Assembly: GCA_937138415.1 (NCBI GenBank)
Contig: CAKZPA010000011.1
Location: 17,177 to 81,176, forward strand
From: an uncultured Nitrospiraceae bacterium
GTDB taxonomy: Bacteria; Nitrospirota; Thermodesulfovibrionia; Thermodesulfovibrionales; SM23-35
DNA length: 64,000 bases
Reading direction: 5' to 3'
Shown: piece after piece, positions 16,850 to 25,871 of the stretch
Layout of the letters: each line of letters opens with the position of its first letter
How positions within the stretch are numbered: the stretch's first letter is position 1
Program-made: the position numbers and the translations under genes
Notes under the pieces: generated by a model
The model's input: only the letters and a program-made list of their open reading frames with translations
What the model was told of the DNA's origin: nothing
The model's database searches: none

Positions 16850-18064
16850 TTACCTCAGATTCAACGGCCTGACGGCCACTGTGGAGAGCTTCCACCTGTA
16901 ACGTTTATAATCGGAGTCTCCAACGAGCTCCTTGAGGTCAGCGAACTCGAGAGATCTCGAGGTGCTGCCAAGGATTTCCGTGGCGGATAAAAAGGTTCGC
17001 GTATCGTTCATGGAGAAATCATAGGTCTCATCTCGCTGACCTTCGTGAGCGACGACGTATATCCTGACTTCTCTGAGGCGTTCTCTTATCTCCTGGGCGG
17101 TCAATCCCGATATATCGTCCAGCGGAGGCCAATCGATGGCGTTGTCATTGTTCGTATCGAGCCAGAAGGTCACCTGGAAATCCGCGACGCAGTCGAGCAG
17201 CGGGAGGCTGGTGAAGCTTCCCACGTTGTCGTGGTTCAGTATTGCCTTCACGAGGACACCCGTGTTGGGAGCACATCTGCTCGGTACGTTCGCGGTCGAT
17301 ATGAAGTAGTCGCTTCTGTTGAACGGGCTCACGAGATCACTCGCGGAGTCGACCCCGTAGACGATCCGGATATCGGACGCCGTCGACGGAGCCCAGGATG
17401 CTAAATTGCTGTATGTATCCCAAAAAGCGCCGTCACGTACAACCAACATTCTTTGATTTGTCGATCCCCCCATTGCCATGACAATGACCCTATCGTCATT
17501 CGCCAGATTATCGCCCGATGGTGACCATTGGCGTGGGTTATACGTCTCGATAAACGGCTCGGGCGTCGAAAGTAAGGCGGTCCACTTGCCTGCCGTCTCG
17601 CTCCCCACGACGTTGACGGCCTTCAAGACAAGATAATCCGAACCACGTACGACACCGTCACCGCTTACGATCCCCCGCGGCGGATCGGCGGGTGCGTCGT
17701 TGTAGCTGCTGGCAGGCGTCTCTGTCGCTTCGCTGTAGTTGATCGGATTCTGGAAGGACCACGGCAATCCGTACCCCGCGTGCTCGATATCGCGCCTCAG
17801 GATGTCGAGGCCGACCATCCCCTCTATGTTTGTCTCCGCAATTTTGCTCTGCTGTTTGAATTGAGTCAACAGACCGGAAAATATCTGAGAGGCGGCGGCC
17901 ATGACGAAGACGAAGACAACCATGGTGATCAGGAGTTCCACCATGGTAAATCCTCTTTGGCTTTCTAACGCGTTGGAGGAAAACTGAATAAGCCTCTTCT
18001 TCACACCAACGTCTTCCCGTTCGGTACCCTCTCCGCTGTCATTCGATAGCCGGATGAACATCAT
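16850..18064 (-). CDS. pilW: Minor pilin PilW, copy 2
   Basis: A 404-residue PilW-type minor pilin. The processing site is SQRG-FTMVELLITMVVFVF with Glu5, preceded by a polar leader of about 37 residues. The C-terminal domain carries LREVRIYVVAHEGQRDETY and YRWKLSTVAVRPLNLR, close to the matching parts of copy 1. The ATG at 18064 was chosen because it overlaps the pilV stop codon (ATGA) and has a GAGGAA site; 17 more codons are open upstream inside pilV. It belongs to the second tip-complex cluster, under the sigma-54 promoter at 23081. Confidence 0.88.
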   Translation of the reverse strand: MMFIRLSNDSGEGTEREDVGVKKRLIQFSSNALESQRGFTMVELLITMVVFVFVMAAASQIFSGLLTQFKQQSKIAETNIEGMVGLDILRRDIEHAGYGLPWSFQNPINYSEATETPASSYNDAPADPPRGIVSGDGVVRGSDYLVLKAVNVVGSETAGKWTALLSTPEPFIETYNPRQWSPSGDNLANDDRVIVMAMGGSTNQRMLVVRDGAFWDTYSNLASWAPSTASDIRIVYGVDSASDLVSPFNRSDYFISTANVPSRCAPNTGVLVKAILNHDNVGSFTSLPLLDCVADFQVTFWLDTNNDNAIDWPPLDDISGLTAQEIRERLREVRIYVVAHEGQRDETYDFSMNDTRTFLSATEILGSTSRSLEFADLKELVGDSDYKRYRWKLSTVAVRPLNLR

Positions 18065-18534
18065 TGTTTCCTCACGATTGTCGAGATGCTGTGGATATAA
18101 TCGTTTCCCCTCCACTTCCAGCCGACCGTGATAGAGACTCGTTTATTGTCATTATCCAGTTGCACGACATCTCTGTTCGTGCAATAGTCAAGGGTGGATA
18201 TATTCTTGAAAGTCCTTTGTACATGCTCGCCGTTCGTTCCGAACTGCTCGATGAAGGCCCCGGGACAGATCGCCTCATTGAGATTCTCGTCGGATTCGTC
18301 GTTTATCAGGAGGTCCACGTAGTCGTTGAACGGCAAGTTTCGTGCTTCGGACATGCGCTCATCCGCGATACTGACGGCTTCGGACCTGAGGATATTGACC
18401 ATGTTCGAGTCGATTCCGACGAGAGCGGTCTGCATCATGGCGAGGGATACGAGGAGGAACACCACCATGGCGATCAGCACTTCGACCAGAGTGAGCCCTT
18501 TGTTATTTTTCAACACACGACGCTCCATCTTCAT
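18061..18534 (-). CDS. pilV: Minor pilin PilV, copy 2
   Basis: A 157-residue PilV-type minor pilin with the processing site NNKG-LTLVEVLIAMVVFLLV (Glu5 present) after a 13-residue leader, followed by SEAVSIADERMSEARNL in the post-helix region. Two cysteines (AICPG and DYCTN) are placed like a disulphide pair. The gene overlaps fimT copy 2 by 32 bases at its start and pilW copy 2 by 4 bases at its end, so the three are translationally coupled. A second Met three codons in (18528) is an alternative start. Confidence 0.87.
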   Translation of the reverse strand: MKMERRVLKNNKGLTLVEVLIAMVVFLLVSLAMMQTALVGIDSNMVNILRSEAVSIADERMSEARNLPFNDYVDLLINDESDENLNEAICPGAFIEQFGTNGEHVQRTFKNISTLDYCTNRDVVQLDNDNKRVSITVGWKWRGNDYIHSISTIVRKQ

Positions 18535-19024
18535 TCCACTTCCCCATGTTTATCCGTGTTCGGGAGATTGTCAGGCAATCGTAGTCGGCGTCGTTCGTGG
18601 TCGTCAGGCGCATGCTGCCTTCGGGAGTCATCATGCCGCGTCTGTCCAAACTCACATGGGTGCCGGATCCTTTCCAGTCGATGGCATATTCGACGGTCTT
18701 CGGGTATGTCGGCAGGGGTACGTCAGAGTCCTGCTCGAGCGTACCGTTGCCATCCGGCGCGGGATTCGTATCCTCATAGATCGTGTATGACCCTGTGGTC
18801 CATGCAAGGAAGTGGGTCCTGTTCATCGTCATCGCCCGTGCCCGTGCGTTCATCAGGTCGGCATGCATCTGTTTGGCCTGATTCTCGACCCGATAGCGCC
18901 CCATCCAATTCCGGTATTCGAAGCCCAGTGTAACGACGAGGATCGCAATGACCGAAACCACGATAATGAGTTCGATCAACGTTATGCCGTCCTGTTTATT
19001 GATCAAATGCCCTGCATTGTGCAT
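18503..19024 (-). CDS. fimT: Minor pilin FimT/GspH type, copy 2
   Basis: A 173-residue FimT/GspH-type pseudopilin. The prepilin site is KQDG-ITLIELIIVVSVIAIL with Glu5 after a 13-residue leader; the following segment YRVENQAKQMHADLMNARARAM corresponds to the conserved post-helix region of the family. The C-terminus has two cysteines (DYDCLTI and ASCVEK). It is the first pilin gene after pilY1 copy 2, which ends 22 bases upstream. In this cluster pilY1 precedes the pilins, while in cluster 1 it follows them. Confidence 0.87.
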   Translation of the reverse strand: MHNAGHLINKQDGITLIELIIVVSVIAILVVTLGFEYRNWMGRYRVENQAKQMHADLMNARARAMTMNRTHFLAWTTGSYTIYEDTNPAPDGNGTLEQDSDVPLPTYPKTVEYAIDWKGSGTHVSLDRRGMMTPEGSMRLTTTNDADYDCLTISRTRINMGKWNEDGASCVEK

Positions 19025-19046
19025 CGCATATCCCTGCTTTGTTGCC

Positions 19047-22000
19047 TTATCGTTCTTTTATGTGGACGACCCGCTTCACAGGCGGTGGCGTCGTCATCAA
19101 CGACAAACCCTGCTGAACAGGTGGAACGCCTTCCAGTGCCGACGTTTTTCGCCCGCCGGCCTCACCGCCGGCCTCGGGAGTAAAAGCACTCGCGAGATTG
19201 ATCTGCTCGATAGCCCCTGTCGATACCTGCAAGAGCGCAACTCCTTTCAAGAGGTCGCCGGGAGCGCCGCCCGTGTTATACCTCAATGCCCAGATGAAAC
19301 TTTTGCCGCCGTATGCACAGATGTCGTTATACGGTTTGTACGTCGTGAAAAAAACGATGCCGGTCGTTGCAGACTGCGGGTCGGTAATGACCCGTTCCGC
19401 TCTGTATGAACGGGTATAGGTTTCACCGCCCTCTTTGTATTGATAGTTTCCCGGTTGGTCGAGGTTGATGTACCACCCGGTAAAGCTCGGGGAGGCGGTC
19501 GCGTCTTCCGAAGGCACACTGTTGATATCGGTTACGTTGCAAACAGACCCGGAGACCGGGCAGTTCGACGCGCTGATACCGAGCGCTGAAGGACATGGCG
19601 TTGCAAAACCGGATGAAGAGAAACACGTATCTTTCACGCCGAACAGTCGTCTCTGGGATGTCGCGTCGTCCGTTGCGCTCCCCATTTCGAAGTAGTATCT
19701 TCCCGTGCCGAAATAGAGCCATAAAATTCCTTTGTGTTTGTTCAGCAATTTCGCGACAGAGGACGTAACAGGACCGATATCCTCGACGACATGGCTCCAG
19801 ACCCAGTTGGCTGGTGATGGATCTCCTTTGGTGAGAAGCCGAAGCACGCCACCCTGATTCCATGTGCCATCCCCGCGCTTCACATACGGGACATAGACGA
19901 CGTCGTCCTGGTAATCCAGATCGTAATCCAAATTCGTGTTGAGCATCGAGCCTGCAAAGGCATTTTCTATCCCCGTGTCGATGACCGTTATAGTAGGCAG
20001 CCCGGGAGTGGCCCGCAACGGAATGATGAAAAGCCTTAACGGCTGATCTGATCTGCCCAGGAATTGATACTCCGGCACCCGTGTCGTCGGTCCGGTCGGG
20101 CCGGAACCAATGACCGCAAACCAGTGACCATTCTTCTCCTTGTCCGGATGACCTTCGCTGTCTCTTGCGCTAATTCTCACTATGGTCGGCCCCGTCGTTG
20201 CATAGCCGAGTAGAGAGTCCCCGTTCGAATCGGTTGGCGAAAACTCCCACAGAAGTTGGGGATTGTTTTCGTCGGTGATATCGAGGGCGAAGTAGGAAGA
20301 ATAACCATTACCGTTAACCGGCGTCCTTACGCAGTCACTGTTATTGACCGTGCCGTCGCCATTGAGGTCGATCGTATTCGAGCTCGAGCACGTCGTTGAC
20401 CTGTTCTTGCATGCTCCGCCGTATCTCATTCCTCCAATGAGAATCGTCCGCCAGCTATTCTGTGTTTTTGTATCGCTGGGTTCTCCGTTAATGCTCGCGT
20501 CGAAAATGTATGGCGTGAGATCGACCGAATAGACATGGCAGTACTCTATCTCCGTGAGGTATTTCAGGTACGGGAGCGCATTTTTCGGAATGAACGCCCA
20601 CACTTCTTTCCCGAGATTGTTTCCCGACACCCTTGCGTGCTGATTCGAGCCTTGTCCGTCCCATTTTAACTCTAATGTGCCGAGCTTGAAGGCGTGGAGC
20701 ATGCCGTCATTGCCGCCGGCGTAGACCATGCCCCTGTTCTTGTACGTATTGGATCCCACGAAGGCCTTGTACGTCGTGTCTCCGTAGATTTCATCGTACG
20801 TATTCAATTTCATCCAGGAGGCGATTCTCGGCGTCGAATTGAGTATATCTCCAAGTTTCCAGACCTTTGCGCTCTCCCCCTCGTCAGTCGCGTCTCCGTC
20901 TCCGTTAAGGTCGACCGCCGCGGTCCTTGGTCTTAAACTGTATTTCAAAGGATCGAGATGAAAATCTTCGCCGTGGACGTATCTGATGAGGATACGCGCA
21001 TCGTCGACCCCGACGGTGCCGTTGCTGTTGAGGTCATCCGCGGGAGCTGTCGTCAGATTCAGATACGGCAACAAAGTGGCCGCGTTGTCGGTGTCTCCGT
21101 TATTGCTATCCTGGGAAAAATTCCCGGGAAGAAAGCTCGTGCCGTTGATCGTCGTGTAAATCTTTCTTTTATCCGAAGCGATATTCCGTTTCCAGAGTTC
21201 CACGCCCGCGTCCCACAGGTTCACGGTCCTCTCGAAGGGGATCGTTTCGATGAGCGATGTGCTCCCATAAGCATAGCGGTCCGCGACCGTCATATCATCC
21301 TCATGGGAAAACCGCAGCGTCACTTTTTTGTCATTCGAAAGATCGAGAACTTTAGAAGATCCGGCGCCGCTGTCATCGAGAATGGTGCTCCCTTTGAAGA
21401 GAGGATCCACGAAGTACCAGTAGTTCACGAGTCTCCCGATCCAGCTTAGTCGTGTGTCGAATATTCCGATAGGACTTCTTGGCGTTTCCGGATAAAACAC
21501 AACCTGTACGAGGTTCGCACCGCTGCCTTCGCCGGAAGCGAGCACCGAGGCCGCGGTCCCCGAAGATGCGCGCCTCAGCATTTCGAGGATGGCTCGTTCG
21601 AGCGTCGCGAGTAATTCTTCGGGTTTATCGACTTCGTAATAGAGGCCGTCGCTTATGTATGCGGCATACTGGAGTTTCGCTTTGGTAACCGCCGAGGTCC
21701 CGCTGCCGTAAAACGTCGTGTGCGCGACGAACGTGGATATGTTCTGTCTCGGCCTAGGACCGTCAGCGGGATAGTGGTCCTTGTTGTAGGCCGCGCAGGT
21801 ATTTCTCGGGAAGACATCCGTAACAGATGCCCCAGCGATCCCCGCGCCCTCGTAGGGCGCTCCGCTCGGATACTTCAGGTTCGCGCACGCGGATGGGAGC
21901 GTCGACAAGGCTCCAGTCAAATCGGTGCCGGTTGTCATGTAGAGGGCGAACGTTTTCCTGCACGCTTTCAGGGGATCCGTGGCCCAACTATAGGGGGATT

Positions 22001-23036
22001 GCGTCGTCGCGTTATCCTTGTCCTCGTACGTGGACGATAGGCCTCTGAAGTACTTCGATATGTCTTCCATCATCGTCCCGAGAGGGATGGCTCCATCGAC
22101 ACCGGGTTCCCTGGATATGGCATTCAGGAGCTCGGGGACAAGCGGTGCTTTGCTCGTCGACGTGCAATTGCCTCCCCTGCTGTCGCAGAGGATATCCCTC
22201 TGCCTGTCGACCGATGCGGTACTCGCCTGCCATCTCTTGATGCCAAATCGTGGCGCGTCTTCGTCATAGAGCAGGTCTCTGTTTTTATCGGCGATCTTCT
22301 GGATCAGACCGATTCTCAGGCTTATGTTGGCGTCGTCAGTCAGGCTCGAAGGGTTCGGGTGTTTCACGCTGATGTTGGCGCCTTTATTGGTTGCCATTAT
22401 CAGTGTCCCTCCACTACAGTTGGAGGTGCCCGTCCTGATTTCTACCTGTGAGGGCGAGGCTGACCCTTTCGTAAGACTAAATGAGTACAGGATGCCGCCA
22501 TGTGTCCCGGATACGCATGAATCCGACGAATCATCCCACTGCCCGTAACTCACCAGGTCGCCTAAATATGTGAATACTACGCCCGCATCCGGCTGCCCGC
22601 CCAATTTCGGCCAGCCGAAGCCTATCAACGCCTTCCTCGAAAGGTCGAGCGCGCTCATCGTCGCCCAGTTCAGGATGTTCCCGGGGATACAGTTGGCGCC
22701 TGCTGCCGGGGTACACGTCGTCGATTTTTCAAAATATCCTTTGACCCCGAAAAGAGTGCTCGTTGCATTATAGGCGTAATTCGCGTTCGACTCGAAAAAA
22801 CCGAAATATGGGTGGCTGGAATCATAGACCAGGCCCTTATAGGCTCTTTGTTGTATGGCGTTCCCTTTTTCGTACCCGATCATGATGTTCGGCGGAACGC
22901 CGCCCCGCATCACATAGGGCGGGATCAGGCAATAATCTTGCATTTGAGTGGCGTGCGAAGGATAGGGCACTGCGAAAAAAAGAACCACTGCCAAGAGTGT
23001 CACATATGTCGTCGCCTTTCCACGCATTGTCATCAT
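19047..23036 (-). CDS. pilY1: PilY1-type pilus tip protein, copy 2
   Basis: A 1329-residue secreted protein with a signal sequence ending near SHA-TQ (about residue 30). The C-terminal PilY1 beta-propeller is clear: VWKLGDILNSTPRIA, MVYAGGNDGMLHAFKLG, LLWEFSPTDSNGD, and an Asp-rich loop (DYDLDYQDD) followed by VVYVPYV. Calcium-binding EF-hand/dockerin-like loops occur at DLNSNGTVGVDD, DLNGDGDATDE and DLNGDGTVNNSD. Where copy 1 has the metal-site sequence IIDNSAAM, this copy reads MIGYEKGNAI, so the VWA-like metal site appears lost. The start at 23036 follows GAGAGG. A perfect sigma-54 promoter lies 45 bases upstream. It heads the second pilus tip cluster. Confidence 0.92.
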   Translation of the reverse strand: MMTMRGKATTYVTLLAVVLFFAVPYPSHATQMQDYCLIPPYVMRGGVPPNIMIGYEKGNAIQQRAYKGLVYDSSHPYFGFFESNANYAYNATSTLFGVKGYFEKSTTCTPAAGANCIPGNILNWATMSALDLSRKALIGFGWPKLGGQPDAGVVFTYLGDLVSYGQWDDSSDSCVSGTHGGILYSFSLTKGSASPSQVEIRTGTSNCSGGTLIMATNKGANISVKHPNPSSLTDDANISLRIGLIQKIADKNRDLLYDEDAPRFGIKRWQASTASVDRQRDILCDSRGGNCTSTSKAPLVPELLNAISREPGVDGAIPLGTMMEDISKYFRGLSSTYEDKDNATTQSPYSWATDPLKACRKTFALYMTTGTDLTGALSTLPSACANLKYPSGAPYEGAGIAGASVTDVFPRNTCAAYNKDHYPADGPRPRQNISTFVAHTTFYGSGTSAVTKAKLQYAAYISDGLYYEVDKPEELLATLERAILEMLRRASSGTAASVLASGEGSGANLVQVVFYPETPRSPIGIFDTRLSWIGRLVNYWYFVDPLFKGSTILDDSGAGSSKVLDLSNDKKVTLRFSHEDDMTVADRYAYGSTSLIETIPFERTVNLWDAGVELWKRNIASDKRKIYTTINGTSFLPGNFSQDSNNGDTDNAATLLPYLNLTTAPADDLNSNGTVGVDDARILIRYVHGEDFHLDPLKYSLRPRTAAVDLNGDGDATDEGESAKVWKLGDILNSTPRIASWMKLNTYDEIYGDTTYKAFVGSNTYKNRGMVYAGGNDGMLHAFKLGTLELKWDGQGSNQHARVSGNNLGKEVWAFIPKNALPYLKYLTEIEYCHVYSVDLTPYIFDASINGEPSDTKTQNSWRTILIGGMRYGGACKNRSTTCSSSNTIDLNGDGTVNNSDCVRTPVNGNGYSSYFALDITDENNPQLLWEFSPTDSNGDSLLGYATTGPTIVRISARDSEGHPDKEKNGHWFAVIGSGPTGPTTRVPEYQFLGRSDQPLRLFIIPLRATPGLPTITVIDTGIENAFAGSMLNTNLDYDLDYQDDVVYVPYVKRGDGTWNQGGVLRLLTKGDPSPANWVWSHVVEDIGPVTSSVAKLLNKHKGILWLYFGTGRYYFEMGSATDDATSQRRLFGVKDTCFSSSGFATPCPSALGISASNCPVSGSVCNVTDINSVPSEDATASPSFTGWYINLDQPGNYQYKEGGETYTRSYRAERVITDPQSATTGIVFFTTYKPYNDICAYGGKSFIWALRYNTGGAPGDLLKGVALLQVSTGAIEQINLASAFTPEAGGEAGGRKTSALEGVPPVQQGLSLMTTPPPVKRVVHIKER

Positions 23037-23080
23037 TAGTCGACACCTCTCTTATCTCTCGAACTGTCATGATGGTATTA

Positions 23081-23095
23081 GCAAGTGTAGTGCCA
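23081..23095 (-). promoter_or_regulatory. Sigma-54 (-24/-12) promoter before pilY1 cluster 2
   Basis: On the minus strand the sequence is TGGCACTACACTTGC, a perfect match to the RpoN consensus TGGCAC-N5-TTGC with GG and GC ten bases apart. Transcription should start near 23069, about 33 bases before the pilY1 ATG. A sigma-54 promoter needs an activator such as PilR, expected to bind in the 117-base spacer shared with the divergent ugd promoter. Confidence 0.8.
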
Positions 23096-23212
23096 GTACT
23101 GAATACCGCTTAACATGTGCTTTTTTAAATAAGGATGGGTAAAAAAGGTATGTAAAGTATGGCGTGAATTTCACAGTTCATCGGTCAGGCTGGTCCGATA
23201 GTGAAGATTCTG

Positions 23213-23227
23213 TGGCACCACAATTGC
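23213..23227 (+). promoter_or_regulatory. Sigma-54 (-24/-12) promoter before ugd
   Basis: On the plus strand the sequence is TGGCACCACAATTGC, a perfect TGGCAC-N5-TTGC match. The start site would be near 23239, about 75 bases before the ugd ATG. It is divergent from the pilY1 promoter at 23081-23095. A TATAAT at 23270-23275 could be an additional sigma-70 -10 box, but no convincing -35 accompanies it. Confidence 0.78.
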
Positions 23228-23314
23228 CTAATTCCTGCCTCTGCCGCTGTGAACCGGTCTGCGATAGTTTATAATGAAGTCACGCTTTCATTACAGCATC
23301 GGTTTGGAGGAACC

Positions 23315-24616
23315 ATGCATATTGGCATTATTGGGACCGGTTACGTTGGCTTAGTCACGGGTGCTTGCTTTGCCGAGTTCGGGTTGTTCGTGACGTGCGT
23401 CGACAGAGACGAACGAAAAATACGGATGCTCAAGAAGGGAGAGGTCCCATTCTACGAGCCGGGCATTACGGAGCTGGTGAAACGGAACCTCGCACAGGGC
23501 AGGCTCCACTTCACTACAAAGATAGAGAAGGCGGTCGCGTCATCGCTCGTGATTTTTATCGCGGTAGGGACTCCACGCAGAGGGGATGGCTCCGCGGACC
23601 TGAAATACGTCGAAGAAGTCGCGGAGGAAATCGCGCGGGCGATGGACGGCTATAAGGTCATCGTGACGAAGAGCACGGTGCCGGTGGGTACGGGCCAGAA
23701 GATTCGTGATATTATCTCGCGGCACTTAAAAGCAAAGACCAATTTCGATATCGTTTCGAACCCTGAATTTCTGCGCGAGGGGTCGGCGATCGAAGATTTC
23801 ATGCGGCCGAACAGGGTTGTGATCGGCGCGGGCAGCGACCAGGCGATCGCCATCATGAAAGATCTCTACAAGCCTCTCTATTTGATCGAGACGCCGTTCG
23901 TGATTACCAATGTCGAGACCGCAGAAATGATCAAATACGCCTCGAACTCTTTTCTCGCGACAAAGATCTCGTTCATCAACGAGATGGCGAACCTCTGCGA
24001 GAAAGTGGGCGCGGATGTCCATACGGTCGCGAAAGGGATGGGGCTCGATCAGCGGATCGGGCCAAAATTTCTCCATCCCGGACCGGGGTATGGAGGATCG
24101 TGCCTCCCCAAAGACACCCATGCCCTGCTGAGGATCGCCGAGCAGCACGGCGTGAAACTGCGTGTCGTCGATGCGGCGGTACAGGCGAACGAGTACCAGA
24201 GGCAACGGATGATCGAAAAGATAAAAGGTGCCGTCGGGTCGCTGAAAGGGAAGACGCTCGCATTGCTCGGCTTGTCGTACAAGCCGAATACCGATGACAT
24301 CCGTGATGCGCCTTCACTTTCCATCATTCGGTCGCTCGCGGACGAGGGGGCGACCATCAGGGCGTACGATCCCGTCTCGATGAAGGAAGTGGCGAAGACG
24401 TTCCCCGGGGTGAAGTGCTGCAGCGACGCGTACGACGCAGCGAAAGGTGCCGACGCGCTCGTCATCGTGACGGAATGGAACATGTTCAGAAATCTCGAAC
24501 TCGATCGCGTCAAGAAACTCATGAAAGGTCACTACTTCTTCGATTTAAGGAATGTCTACGACCCTCAGAAAGTCAAGGGGAAAGGGTTCCACTACGTCGG
24601 TGTGGGAAGAGGATAA
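23315..24616 (+). CDS. ugd: UDP-glucose 6-dehydrogenase
   Basis: A 433-residue UDP-glucose/GDP-mannose dehydrogenase family enzyme that makes UDP-glucuronate with two NAD, feeding capsule, exopolysaccharide or lipid A sugars. The N-terminal Rossmann motif is IGIIGTGYVGLVTG (residues 3-16), NPEFLREGSAIEDF follows, and the catalytic cysteine is in GPGYGGSCLPKDTHAL (about residue 260). The C-terminal UDP-binding domain begins with LLGLSYKPNTDDIRDAPS. The ATG at 23315 was chosen for its GGAGG site and the position of the Rossmann motif. It stands alone, so its sigma-54 promoter and divergent partner pilY1 are the main clues to its use, probably a surface polysaccharide. Confidence 0.95.
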   Translation: MHIGIIGTGYVGLVTGACFAEFGLFVTCVDRDERKIRMLKKGEVPFYEPGITELVKRNLAQGRLHFTTKIEKAVASSLVIFIAVGTPRRGDGSADLKYVEEVAEEIARAMDGYKVIVTKSTVPVGTGQKIRDIISRHLKAKTNFDIVSNPEFLREGSAIEDFMRPNRVVIGAGSDQAIAIMKDLYKPLYLIETPFVITNVETAEMIKYASNSFLATKISFINEMANLCEKVGADVHTVAKGMGLDQRIGPKFLHPGPGYGGSCLPKDTHALLRIAEQHGVKLRVVDAAVQANEYQRQRMIEKIKGAVGSLKGKTLALLGLSYKPNTDDIRDAPSLSIIRSLADEGATIRAYDPVSMKEVAKTFPGVKCCSDAYDAAKGADALVIVTEWNMFRNLELDRVKKLMKGHYFFDLRNVYDPQKVKGKGFHYVGVGRG

Positions 24617-24861
24617 AACGATAGCCGAATAACTGGCAGGCTGCCGAGGAAGTTCTTTCTGTTCGATTCACCCTGAGCATAGCAAAAGAGCCTCGAGAGC
24701 CCGAAAGGACATGATACTGAGCCAGAGATCGTGATCGCTCGGTTGTTTGAGGAGACCTCAAATGACAAGGATGACGGGTCGGAGGGATGATTATCGCTAT
24801 GCTTGGATCTTTTCTACAGCCTGCGAATGAACAATAGTCGGCGGCGAATTGTAATTCTGCC

Positions 24862-25305
24862 ATGAAGGTTGTCTCGCAAAATAGAAAAGCGTACCACGAC
24901 TACCACATCGAAGATACCCTCGAGGCGGGAATCGCCCTCCTCGGCACGGAGGTGAAATCTTTACGCGAAGGCAGGGCGAATCTGAGAGACAGTTATGTCG
25001 CAGTCAAGGGGGGCGAAGCGTATCTCATGAACTGCCATATCAGCCCGTACAGCCACGGGAATATCATGAATCACGAACCCCTGAGGACGAGGAAGCTCCT
25101 GCTCCACCGCAAAGAAATAGACTGGCTTCGCGGCAAGATTGAAGCGAAGGGGTATACTCTGGTGCCGCTGAAGCTCTACTTCAAGGATTCGTATGCGAAA
25201 GTCGAGATCGGGCTCGCGCGCGGCAAGAAGAGTTTCGAGAAGAGAGAGACGATAAAAGCGAGGGACGCGAAGAGAGAAATAGAAAAGGCCTTAAAAAAAC
25301 GGTAG
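24862..25305 (+). CDS. smpB: SsrA-binding protein SmpB
   Basis: A 147-residue SmpB, the protein that binds tmRNA and brings it to stalled ribosomes for trans-translation. Signatures are [48 protein letters not shown] and [20 protein letters not shown], the last being the basic C-terminal tail that enters the mRNA channel. Full family length. Its partner ssrA begins 115 bases downstream, a common arrangement. The 244 bases between ugd and smpB contain no gene. Confidence 0.97.
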   Translation: MKVVSQNRKAYHDYHIEDTLEAGIALLGTEVKSLREGRANLRDSYVAVKGGEAYLMNCHISPYSHGNIMNHEPLRTRKLLLHRKEIDWLRGKIEAKGYTLVPLKLYFKDSYAKVEIGLARGKKSFEKRETIKARDAKREIEKALKKR

Positions 25306-25420
25306 GGCTCCATCGGGTAGAGTCACACCTGTGCGGTATCGAGCACTCATCGATATCGTGGCATCCGCCCCTTGAAACGCGTTTTCGGCTAAAATAATAA
25401 TATAATAGGTAATGGAGAAA

Positions 25421-25769
25421 GGGGGCGAAAGGGCTCGACGGGGGTTACGAGGATCAGGATGCATGTCGTGGCTCCGTCACCACGGAAAAAGACGGAAACA
25501 CATACAAACGCCAACAACGAACTGGCACTCGCCGCTTAATTAACTGAGCGGCACGCTCCCCTGAGGTTGCCTGTGCTTCAGGGATCGGCGTCGGTCAGCA
25601 GGCTGGCTTCGGGACGTTCTCCCGATCCCGGAGCGAGACGCAGGGAGATAGGATGCCGGGACGCCCGCCTGGCGGCAGCCCGGTGTTCGAATGCAGTAGC
25701 CGGGATACACATGTAGAGTCCTGAGAGTAGTGCTTTCGGACGCGGGTTCAATTCCCGCCGCCTCCACCA
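25421..25769 (+). ncRNA. ssrA: Transfer-messenger RNA (ssrA)
   Basis: A one-piece tmRNA of 349 bases. The 5' end GGGGGCG pairs with CGCCTCC at the 3' end, giving a G3-U70 pair, the alanine identity signal; the T-arm GGGTTCAATTCCC and an encoded CCA (25767-25769) complete the tRNA-like domain. The tag frame starts at GCC 25510 and reads ANNELALAA before TAA at 25537-25539, so the full added tag would be A-ANNELALAA. A TTGAAA at 25372-25377 and an AT-rich stretch to 25406 (TATAAT at 25401) look like its promoter. SmpB is encoded just upstream. Confidence 0.95.
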
Positions 25770-25871
25770 TTACATTGCGTTCCGCGCCTGGCGGATTCTC
25801 CTCCCGTATTTGTCGGCAAACGCTGAATGCCTCCTCTTTTCTGCTATCATATCGGGAGAATTATCAATGAA

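Noticed and set aside
23075..23084. TGCTAATAC near pilY1 copy 2 as a third copy of the TTAGC-N4-GCTAA operator
   Set aside because: Only one half-site is present and its bases are part of the sigma-54 -12 element plus chance neighbours.
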